In this document: piece by piece, positions 39,660 to 47,415 of the stretch
Layout: every line of letters begins with the position of its first letter
How positions within the stretch are numbered: position 1 is the first letter of the stretch
Assembly: GCA_965247295.1 (NCBI GenBank)
Contig: CBDFGQ010000006.1
Coordinates: 248,001-312,000, forward strand
Source: CBDFGQ01 sp965247295
GTDB lineage: Bacteria > Chloroflexota > Dehalococcoidia > Lucifugimonadales > JAGWBF01
Direction: 5' to 3'
Length of the DNA: 64,000 bases
The notes under the pieces: model-generated
Told to the model about the DNA's origin: nothing
The model's database searches: none
What the model saw: only the letters and a program-made list of their open reading frames with translations
Position numbers and translations under genes: made by a program

Positions 39660-42122
39660 CTAGCGGGAGGTCTTCACCCACAGTTTGACGCCGTCGGTGA
39701 TGAACTCGATGTCGCCCCTCTCCGAGGTAAGGTAGGTCCTTCCCTCTCCCAGGGTATCATCGAGTCTCCCGGTCACGTCGGAGTGGGGATGGCCATAAGG
39801 GTTGCCAGCGCCCACGGAGATGACCGCCACCGCGGGACTCACCTCCGAGAGGAACCTTGAGGTCGTCGAGGACCTGCTGCCGTGGTGCGGCACCTTGAGC
39901 ACGGTGCTTCGCAGGGGAATGCGCCGGCGGAGGAGCCGCCGCTCGGCCTCGGCCTCGATGTCCGCCGTCAACAGGAACCCGACCTCCCCGTGTACCAGGC
40001 GGACCACCACGCCGTTGTTGTTACTGTCGGACGGGGTACCCCTGATGAGGGATGAGGTCGGGTTCAGTACCTCCAACCAGGTGGAGCCATCCAGAGCCAC
40101 CGTCTGTCCCTGGAGGGCGGTTACCCGTGCAGGGGCCGCATTGTCCAGCGACCTCTGCCACTCAAGGTACAGCGGGTTCTCGGAAGACATGCCACTCACC
40201 AGAACGGTATCTACCTCATACCGGTCCAGCACCTCCACGAGTCCTCGAAAGTGGTCCTCGTCCGGGTGAGTAAGCACCACCATGTCTATCTCCCTATCCC
40301 AGAAAGATATTTTGGCGCCCAGTGCCCGCGCCGCGCCCACCGTTCCCGGACCTCCATCCACCAGCACCTGCCTGCCCTCCGGTGTAACGATGAGGACGCT
40401 GTCCCCCTGCCCCACGTCCAGGAAATGGACGTGAAGCTTCCCGTCGGGACCGGTCAGGGCGAAGTACCACAGGATCACCGCGAGGACCGCCAACCCGATA
40501 ATGCCGGCGAAGTATACTCCCACAGGGAATGGGCGCCTGCCCGTCACGCCAGGCTCGGCCCCAGCCCGTGCCTCCCAGCTACTCGGAAGGCGCCGCACCG
40601 CCGACCAGAGGCGGCTCACACCTCCCGGCGACAGGAGGAGCAGGGCCAGGGCGCCGTAGTAGACCCATACGAACAGGCCGCTGAAGGCCGGTACTGAGAA
40701 GGTGCTTCCCGGCACCTTGGAAAAGAGGCGTACCAGCGAGATGACGTACTCCAGCGGGACCCAGGCCACCCAGCCAAGCAGCTGGCCCGGCAGAGGGTTG
40801 ATCAGGGCCACCAGGGCGGCCAGAGCGGAGGTCACCAGGAGAGGGGGCAGCGCCGGCAGGGCCAGGACCGTGGCGAGGATCCCGAGGGTGGGGATGCGCT
40901 GAAAGTTAAAGGCAACCAGCGGCAGGGTGGCAACCGTGGCCGCCACCGAAACCAGCAACGCAAAGGTCACGGCTCGTAGCGGGACCCGCCACCACCCTCC
41001 TTCTGCGATGGAAATGCCCGAAAGGGAATCCCACAGTTGGAAGCGGGAAGCACCCAGGAGCCCTATCCCGGCCACCGCCGCGAAACTGAGCTGGAAGGAT
41101 ACTTGCGTGAGGACCTGGGGCTCCACGCCTGCCATCACCCCTGCGGCCACGGCCAGCGCAATCACGACACTCCTGGGCCTGCCGAGAAGAAGGGCAGCAA
41201 GGTAGAGGGTACCCATTATCGCCGCCCGTTCGACCGAGGGGGATAGCCCGCTTACGAGAGCATAAAGCCACACGGAGGCCAGGGGCAGGAGCAGGTATAG
41301 CTGCCAACGCCGTCCCAATAGCCACGCTCCCATGCCGAGGGCGAGGGCAAGGAGGATTCCAACGTGGAGCCCCGATATGGCCAGCAGATGAGACGTGCCC
41401 GTCGACCGGAAGTCCTCGGTGACGTCCTTGGGCAACGCGGCCGGCTGCCCAAGGAGCAAGGCCTGGGCCAGGGCGGCCTGGGGTTCGGGGAGGGCCCGCT
41501 CAATGCCCTGGGACAGCTTGCGTCGCACATCATATATTTGGGCCAGCGCCCAGCTGCCACCGCCATCGTCTGTAAACCGCACCTCGTGGGGAAAGGCCAT
41601 GGTCGAGTGAATACCCTGGCTCGCCAGGTAGGCCCCGTAGTCGAAATCGCCCAGGTGGGCCGGGGCCTCCAGCCCTCCCTTGATTTCCAGCCTGTCGCCG
41701 TAGCGGAAGTAGGGCTCTTCCCGGACCTGGACCAGCTCTAGAGGAGGCCTGGCATAGACCAGGACCTTACCCGTCTCATCCTCCCAACCCATGCCCCTGT
41801 CTACGGCGTCAACCGAGACGACGAACTCCACGCCGGGACCGGAGACCTCGGGATCGCTGACTATGAGGCCCGCGACCTCAATCGGCTGAGGGGTATCGGA
41901 TGGCATGAGAGGGGTGGTCTCGTAGGCCTCAACCCTGAGGATGCCCATGAGCATGATCAGCGCCAGGAGGGGTGGCCAGAGAGACCAACGCCTGGTCCAG
42001 AACAGACACCCGAGGATGGCGGCGGCCAGGGAAAGCAGGGCGACCGCGGGAAGGTACGCGTTCGCTTCCAACCCGACGAGGACGCCGGCCACCCAAGCGG
42101 CGACCAGGACTGCCAGCTTCAT
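39660..42122 (-). CDS. comEC: ComEC/Rec2-type DNA uptake channel
   Basis: An 820-residue competence protein, with ATG 42122 chosen because GAGGAG lies eight bases before it (the frame is open for 36 more codons). Domains: two N-terminal spans and a DUF4131 OB-like region (about 85-200), the Competence domain with about eight spans (STGTSHLLAISGLHVGILLA is the signature, about 245-265), and a C-terminal metallo-beta-lactamase-like nuclease domain (FLDVGQGDSVLIVTPEGRQV, VLTHPDEDHFRGL, LLTADIEAEAE, VPHHGSRSS). It forms the inner-membrane channel for single-stranded DNA and may degrade one strand. No other competence gene is near. Confidence 0.94.
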   Translation of the reverse strand: MKLAVLVAAWVAGVLVGLEANAYLPAVALLSLAAAILGCLFWTRRWSLWPPLLALIMLMGILRVEAYETTPLMPSDTPQPIEVAGLIVSDPEVSGPGVEFVVSVDAVDRGMGWEDETGKVLVYARPPLELVQVREEPYFRYGDRLEIKGGLEAPAHLGDFDYGAYLASQGIHSTMAFPHEVRFTDDGGGSWALAQIYDVRRKLSQGIERALPEPQAALAQALLLGQPAALPKDVTEDFRSTGTSHLLAISGLHVGILLALALGMGAWLLGRRWQLYLLLPLASVWLYALVSGLSPSVERAAIMGTLYLAALLLGRPRSVVIALAVAAGVMAGVEPQVLTQVSFQLSFAAVAGIGLLGASRFQLWDSLSGISIAEGGWWRVPLRAVTFALLVSVAATVATLPLVAFNFQRIPTLGILATVLALPALPPLLVTSALAALVALINPLPGQLLGWVAWVPLEYVISLVRLFSKVPGSTFSVPAFSGLFVWVYYGALALLLLSPGGVSRLWSAVRRLPSSWEARAGAEPGVTGRRPFPVGVYFAGIIGLAVLAVILWYFALTGPDGKLHVHFLDVGQGDSVLIVTPEGRQVLVDGGPGTVGAARALGAKISFWDREIDMVVLTHPDEDHFRGLVEVLDRYEVDTVLVSGMSSENPLYLEWQRSLDNAAPARVTALQGQTVALDGSTWLEVLNPTSSLIRGTPSDSNNNGVVVRLVHGEVGFLLTADIEAEAERRLLRRRIPLRSTVLKVPHHGSRSSTTSRFLSEVSPAVAVISVGAGNPYGHPHSDVTGRLDDTLGEGRTYLTSERGDIEFITDGVKLWVKTSR

Positions 42123-42544
42123 GGGGACGCTCCTCACTCGGTACAGGTGCCGGGGAATACCATCTGGGCCTTTGTCACGCCTTGTGCCTAATATTAACCC
42201 TATGCCCAGGTTTTTTGACAGGAGGACCAACGGTGGATGTCATTCTGGACCCGCCAAAGGCGGGTGAAGAATCTGGCGGGGCTCAGGACCCCAGTGGGGA
42301 ACCCCATCCCTTCCAGACCCTTCGCGGAGTTTATCCTGAGCGAGACGTAGATTCTTCACTTCGTTCAGAATGACAAAAACGAAGGGCTCAGGGTGACATG
42401 GAAAACTTCGCCATGTGGCCTATATTAACCCAAATGGTCCGGCCACGGGTCGGCCCTCGATCACGGTAAAATCCATTCCGGTTGACGGCATCACACCCTC
42501 GCTATATATTGGCCTCAGTCTTTTTCTAGGGAAGTGAGGCAGAT
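42123..42544. other. Intergenic region with a palindromic repeat
   Basis: About 420 bases between divergent genes; most of it is the palindromic repeat at 42239-42375. No gene is supported. Confidence 0.65.
42239..42375. repeat. Palindromic intergenic repeat, copy 1
   Basis: Outer arms TGTCATTCTG (42239-42248) and CAGAATGACA (42366-42375), inner arms GTGAAGAATCT (42264-42274) and AGATTCTTCAC (42349-42359), all perfect. A related copy is at 47243-47340. The element is large, non-coding and hairpin-forming. Confidence 0.85.
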
Positions 42545-43423
42545 ATGGTGACGGTAGGTACGGGCAAACACACCTACGAGCTGCTGAATGGATGGGAGCG
42601 GCTGCCAGAAGGGTGGGTCCTGGGACAGACGGGCGTGGTTACCGACTCCCAGGACAGGGTGTACCTGTTCAACCGGAGCGACCATCCCCTGATCGTCCTG
42701 GACCGGGAGGGCAACTACCTGGCCTCATGGGGTGAGGGCGTGCTGACGGCCGCCCACGGCATGTTCATCGACGGCGAAGAAAACCTCTACCTCCCCGTCA
42801 TTAACTCTCACGTGGTGCTCAAGTACAGTTCCAAGGGAAATCTGTTGATGACCCTGGGCACCTGGGACCAACCCTCGGATACGGGCTGGTCGGGTAATTT
42901 CCGGGATACCGTTGCACGAGCGGCGGGGCCGTTCCACAGGCCAAGCGACGTAGCTATCTCGCCGGCTGGAGATATATACGTCTCCGATGGCTATGGCAAC
43001 GCCCGGGTCCACGTGTTCAGCCCCGACGGCAGGCTGCAACACTCCTGGGGCGAACCCGGGAAAGTGGCCTCTGGAGAGTTCCACGTGCCCCACGGCGTCT
43101 GGGTGCATACCGATGGCAGGGTCCTGGTGGCCGACCGGGAGAACAACCGCATCCAGATATTCAGCCCGGAGGGGGAGTTCCTAACTCAGTGGAGCGATTT
43201 TGCCCAACCCTGCGACATATTCATAGATACCGATGAGACCGTATATGTGGCCGAGCTGAGCGCCTTCATGAGCATCCTGAGCATCGATGGTAAGCTCCTC
43301 GCCCGCTGGTCCGGTCCGACAGAGGCCGGAGCCCACGCCGTCTGGGTGGACTCCCACGGCGACCTGTACGTAAACCAAAACCTGGAAGGCCAGAGGCTCC
43401 TGAAGTACAGGCGGCGCTCCTGA
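42545..43423 (+). CDS. NHL-repeat beta-propeller protein
   Basis: A 292-residue protein with six NHL-type blades, for example GVVTDSQDRVYLFNRSDHPL, DVAISPAGDIYVSDGYGNAR, HGVWVHTDGRVLVADRENNR and AVWVDSHGDLYVNQN. No signal peptide is seen. NHL propellers can be binding modules or peptidyl-hydroxyglycine-lyase-like enzymes. It is similar along its length to the protein at 50935 (both begin with T-V-G-x-G-K-x-T-Y-E). It starts a run of same-strand genes including a glycoside-hydrolase-like protein and an MFS transporter. No function can be given. Confidence 0.85.
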   Translation: MVTVGTGKHTYELLNGWERLPEGWVLGQTGVVTDSQDRVYLFNRSDHPLIVLDREGNYLASWGEGVLTAAHGMFIDGEENLYLPVINSHVVLKYSSKGNLLMTLGTWDQPSDTGWSGNFRDTVARAAGPFHRPSDVAISPAGDIYVSDGYGNARVHVFSPDGRLQHSWGEPGKVASGEFHVPHGVWVHTDGRVLVADRENNRIQIFSPEGEFLTQWSDFAQPCDIFIDTDETVYVAELSAFMSILSIDGKLLARWSGPTEAGAHAVWVDSHGDLYVNQNLEGQRLLKYRRRS

Positions 43424-43468
43424 CCAGCGGTCCACAACCCCGTTGATCGAGCGAGGGAGACCCGGGTA

Positions 43469-45823
43469 ATGGTTCTAAAGGCAGGCGACATCTCTATTCT
43501 CCGCCGAGGTGACAGGCTCAGCATCGACTATGCCGGTAAGGAGCTCGTTGAGGATGTGGGGATGGGCCTGCCTATCAACGGGAACTGGATGTGGACCTTC
43601 GACCGCTCCCTGAAACCCGTCCATGACTCGGAAGGAGAGGGACGGGACCGGCTGGGGAAATACCGGTATCTGGCAAGGTCATTTGCCGGGCGCGGACTCA
43701 GCGGTGAAGACGTGCCCCTCTTGCGGCAGGAGCTAAGGGTATACGACCCTTCTGAAGGTCCCGGGCGAATCCTGTTAGAGACCAGGGTCCTTGAGGACAT
43801 AAGGGGCACCTACGTCGAGGACAGCTTCTTCAACACCACCCTCAACTCCCCGGTGCTCCTCTTACAAGAGGACCTAAACTTCCTGGCCTACACGTGGGGG
43901 CTGATGGGCGCGGAGCGCTCGTGCGACGGGGGACACTTCCCGGAGGCGATCACGGGCAATGGAGTGTCCAGCATACCTTCAAGGCTGCTCCTTGCCGGGT
44001 ATTCCCCCACGGAGGACCTGAACACCAGCTCGGACAAGCCCTTCGCCCCCCTAGTCCTCTACGACGATGATGGCATTACGCTGGTCGTCTCCCCTCTCAA
44101 CCTGTTCCTGATCAGCCCCCTGAGGATGGTCCGGACCCCTTCAGGGATGGGGGTCGCCAGGGGCATCCACGGCTCCGTGGACACCCTTCCGAGAGGCACC
44201 ACAACCCTGACCGCCCTTGTCTTCGGGCAGGGGGTTGCCGAAACGATGATGAGGTGGGGCGACTGGCTGCTCGAAGCTGGGGGCAAAGAGAGGGCCCTTC
44301 CCCAAGACAGCCCGCTCCTTGAGGGCATCGGCTACTGGAATTGCTTTGGGGGATATTACACAGAGCTCTTCCGACAGGTAGATGAGGGGGTCCTGACAGA
44401 CCTGGCCGCCTACTTCCACAAGGAACGGATTCCCATTCGATACTTCGGTCTGGACCTGTGGTACGATTACGGCCAGGTGGGCTTCGCGAAAAACTACTCC
44501 CCAGACGCGCAAAAGTACCCCCGGGGACTTCAGTCCGTTTACCGAGAGACGGGCCTGCCCTACCTTCTCCACATGTCCGCCTTCGAGTCCCCCAACGACT
44601 ACATTGGCACGTACGAGTTCGCGGTGGACCGGGGGGCATCGTACCCCATGGGGCAGAAGTTCTACGAGGACCAGGCCGGAACCTTCAAGCGTTGGGGCGC
44701 CTACGGCGTATGGCCCGATTTCCTGCGGACCAACCTACAAAACGCCATGTCCCTGCGGAACAGGATGGGGGCCGCCGACCGCTGGTTCGATGATTTGTGC
44801 GGCGCCTTCGGGGAGCAGGACATGTCCATGATGATGTGCATGCCCACCATAGGCCACTACCTGGCCTCAACCAGCCACCAAAACGTAATCGCCGTTAGGA
44901 CCCATACCGACTACCTGAACCACCAGGTGAATCAGATGGAGGCGCTAAGGGTCAAAGGACAGTCCAGGTTCTCCCTGTCTCTCCAGCGGAGCATCAGGCA
45001 AAATGTGCTGCTGTCCTTCCTAGCCCACGCCCTGGGCCTGCGCCCTTCTTACGACGTCTTCTTGACCAACGCGGACCATCCCGAGGGCTACGCGGAGCCT
45101 AACGCCGAGTACGAGGCGCTGCTCAGGGCCATGAGCGCAGGCGTGATAGCCGTTGGCGACAAGGTGGGGCACATCGACCGTAGGGTCGTAGAAAAGCTAT
45201 GCTTTCCCGACGGCAGGACCTCCGGGCCCGATCATCCTCCCCACCCGGTGATACGCACACTCCAGTCGGACGTGCTGGCCTTTTACACGACAACCACCGT
45301 TGGAGAAACGAGCTGGATATACCTGGCGGCGTTCAACGTTGGCGACGTAACGGCCCACTACGAGCTGGATGCCCACGACTTGTGCGATAGCGGGGAAATC
45401 GCGGTATACGACTACTTTGCCCGGCGGGTGCTGGGGACCACCATGGTGGAGGGGGACCTGGAGCCCGCCCAGGGGCATTACTACGTTATCGTACCCTCGG
45501 TTGAGGGGCTGCACTTCCTTGGCTTCCCGGAAAAGTACATTACCGTTTCCAACCGCCAGGTCTCGTCTGTGGGGTCCGGGGGCGGCGTAGTCACCGTAAA
45601 CTTTCGCCTACCCCCTTCGTCACGGGTCGGGAGGCCGGCCGCAGAGGGCTCGTACACAGTTGCCGCTTACCTACCTCCCGAGTTCGGCGGACCTGGCGGG
45701 CTGGATGTCGAAGCCAGTGGCGCCAAGGTCAGGAGGGTCTATGCGGAGGGTGACATGGTGTATGTCGAGTTCGTCACGAGTTCCGATGAGCCCTCCCTTC
45801 GACTACGGCCCATTCACCGCTGA
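43469..45823 (+). CDS. Large glycoside-hydrolase-like protein, GH36/clan D-like barrel
   Basis: A 784-residue protein. Residues about 1-260 are beta-rich (a super-sandwich-like N-terminal domain). The central part (about 285-600) looks like a TIM barrel: EGIGYWNCFGGYYTELF, IRYFGLDLWYDYGQVGF with an Asp (about 328) in the place where GH36/GH31 nucleophile or binding acids occur, YLLHMSAFESPNDY and YGVWPDFLRTNLQNAM with a second Asp. The C-terminal 170 residues are a beta-sandwich. The layout is like raffinose-synthase-type GH36, but the hallmark motif is only partly kept, so the family is tentative. No signal peptide. It sits between an NHL protein and an MFS transporter. Confidence 0.6.
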   Translation: MVLKAGDISILRRGDRLSIDYAGKELVEDVGMGLPINGNWMWTFDRSLKPVHDSEGEGRDRLGKYRYLARSFAGRGLSGEDVPLLRQELRVYDPSEGPGRILLETRVLEDIRGTYVEDSFFNTTLNSPVLLLQEDLNFLAYTWGLMGAERSCDGGHFPEAITGNGVSSIPSRLLLAGYSPTEDLNTSSDKPFAPLVLYDDDGITLVVSPLNLFLISPLRMVRTPSGMGVARGIHGSVDTLPRGTTTLTALVFGQGVAETMMRWGDWLLEAGGKERALPQDSPLLEGIGYWNCFGGYYTELFRQVDEGVLTDLAAYFHKERIPIRYFGLDLWYDYGQVGFAKNYSPDAQKYPRGLQSVYRETGLPYLLHMSAFESPNDYIGTYEFAVDRGASYPMGQKFYEDQAGTFKRWGAYGVWPDFLRTNLQNAMSLRNRMGAADRWFDDLCGAFGEQDMSMMMCMPTIGHYLASTSHQNVIAVRTHTDYLNHQVNQMEALRVKGQSRFSLSLQRSIRQNVLLSFLAHALGLRPSYDVFLTNADHPEGYAEPNAEYEALLRAMSAGVIAVGDKVGHIDRRVVEKLCFPDGRTSGPDHPPHPVIRTLQSDVLAFYTTTTVGETSWIYLAAFNVGDVTAHYELDAHDLCDSGEIAVYDYFARRVLGTTMVEGDLEPAQGHYYVIVPSVEGLHFLGFPEKYITVSNRQVSSVGSGGGVVTVNFRLPPSSRVGRPAAEGSYTVAAYLPPEFGGPGGLDVEASGAKVRRVYAEGDMVYVEFVTSSDEPSLRLRPIHR

Positions 45824-45928
45824 CAGCTTTACCCATCCGACGGCAGCGAACTGCAAAGGCAGGCAGCCCGGTCCTTTCGCCACGCGGGCTGCCGACGCGA
45901 ACAATAATCGAAATCCGAGGGAGCTAGA

Positions 45929-47176
45929 TTGGCCCAACTGAGGCCACGGCGCATCGATGTGGGCGCCTGGGTGACCTACGACATAGCCAACACCGTCTTC
46001 TGGACCGGCGTGGTTGGCGTTTCCATTCCATTGTGGATCACCAGCGATGAGATGGGCGGCAACGACGCCACCCTGGGCTACACCCTGGCCGCCACGATGG
46101 TCGTGGTTCTGGCGATCTCACCGGTCCTGGGGGCCATCTCCGACCAGATGGCGCGAAGGAAGCCCCTGCTTATTGGCACCACGTTCATTTGCGTCCTCTC
46201 TACACTCCTTCTGGGCAGCGGGGGGCTCCTAACGGCCCTTAGCCTGTTCGCCCTCGCCTTGGCCACTATGGAGCTGGGCACCATCGTCTACAATGCCCTC
46301 CTTTTCCAGGTAAGCACCGAGGACAACCGGGGCACCATATCGGGCTTGGGTCAGGGCATAGGATATATAGGTGTCTTCATAGCCGTAGGGGTGGCCATTA
46401 TTTTCAGCGAGTCGCGGGGCTACGTGTTCGTCTGCCAGGTGGTCGCCATCCTGTTCCTGGTCTTCGCCCTCCCTATTTTCTTTCTTCTGCGGGAGCGAGG
46501 TACACGGCTGTCTTCATCGGGGTACCTAAGCACGGTAGGCCAGGGGTTCGACCAGCTAGTTAGCAACCTGAGAAGGCTCCACGAGTTTCGCGGCCTGCTC
46601 GATTTCCTCGGAGCTCGCCTCTTCTATAGTTTGGGGATCAACACAGCGGTGGCCTTTGCGGTAGTCTATGCGTCACAGACTATTGACATGAGCGACCGGG
46701 AAATTTATCTGATACTCCTCACAGGGACCGCAGTCGCCATTCCCACAGCCTTGATCTGGGGCAGGATAGTGGACCGCATCGGCCCAAGGCCGGTGATGAC
46801 CACAGCCATCGGTATCTGGATAGGCTTGATGCTCTTTGCCGTGGCCATTCCGTGGCTGTCGTGGACCAGGCATCTGTGGTGGATAGTAGGAGGCCTGACT
46901 GGTGTGGCTATGGCAGGGATCTGGACGGCGGACCGACCCTACATGCTGATCTTCACCCCGCCCCAATACATGGGGGAGTTTTTCGGCCTCCACGGAATGG
47001 TTGGTAAGCTGGGGAGGGTCATCGGACCCTTCATGTGGGCCTTTATATCGGCCACCATGGGCCTGGGCCAGCCCGCGGCCTTGCTCAGCCTGGTGGGCTG
47101 CCTGGTCGTGTCTTATGTTATGCTACGGAGGGTCAGGGAGCCGGTCCCCTCACCAGCGGTGGGCCCAATGAATTAG
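45929..47176 (+). CDS. MFS transporter, UMF1/Atg22-like
   Basis: A 415-residue membrane protein with about 12 helices. It starts at TTG 45929 behind GAGGGAGC. The N-terminal WVTYDIANTVFWTGVVGV is typical of the UMF1 subgroup (drug, metabolite or amino-acid related transporters), SPVLGAISDQMARRKPLL is the MFS loop motif A, and DRIGPRPVMT the second-half repeat. The position after the glycoside-hydrolase-like gene suggests it exports or imports a sugar-containing compound, which is inference. No signal of frameshift. Confidence 0.88.
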   Translation: MAQLRPRRIDVGAWVTYDIANTVFWTGVVGVSIPLWITSDEMGGNDATLGYTLAATMVVVLAISPVLGAISDQMARRKPLLIGTTFICVLSTLLLGSGGLLTALSLFALALATMELGTIVYNALLFQVSTEDNRGTISGLGQGIGYIGVFIAVGVAIIFSESRGYVFVCQVVAILFLVFALPIFFLLRERGTRLSSSGYLSTVGQGFDQLVSNLRRLHEFRGLLDFLGARLFYSLGINTAVAFAVVYASQTIDMSDREIYLILLTGTAVAIPTALIWGRIVDRIGPRPVMTTAIGIWIGLMLFAVAIPWLSWTRHLWWIVGGLTGVAMAGIWTADRPYMLIFTPPQYMGEFFGLHGMVGKLGRVIGPFMWAFISATMGLGQPAALLSLVGCLVVSYVMLRRVREPVPSPAVGPMN

Positions 47177-47242
47177 GCATCGGATCACCCCGGACACGGC
47201 CTGGCAATAGGTTATCCGTGAGCCCAATTAGTGCTCAGGAAC

Positions 47243-47340
47243 TGTCATTCTGAGCGAAGCTAAGAATCTGGTGGCGGGAGTGGCCTCACACGATGGCACT
47301 GCCGACTCCCCAGACCCTTCGCCTTCGGCTCAGGGTGACA
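47243..47340. repeat. Palindromic intergenic repeat, copy 2
   Basis: Starts TGTCATTCTGAGCGAAG and ends with the near reverse complement (CTTCGGCTCAGGGTGACA); inner AAGAATCTGG and CCAGACCCTT are a second imperfect pair. It shares TGTCATTCTG, AGAATCTGG and CCAGACCCTTCGC with copy 1 at 42239. Confidence 0.8.
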
Positions 47341-47415
47341 GATTAGTGACAATTGCTTTGGGGACCCACTACTAGACTCCTTTCCGTCGACGCGGCGGAT
47401 GTCTATCGGTGCAAT

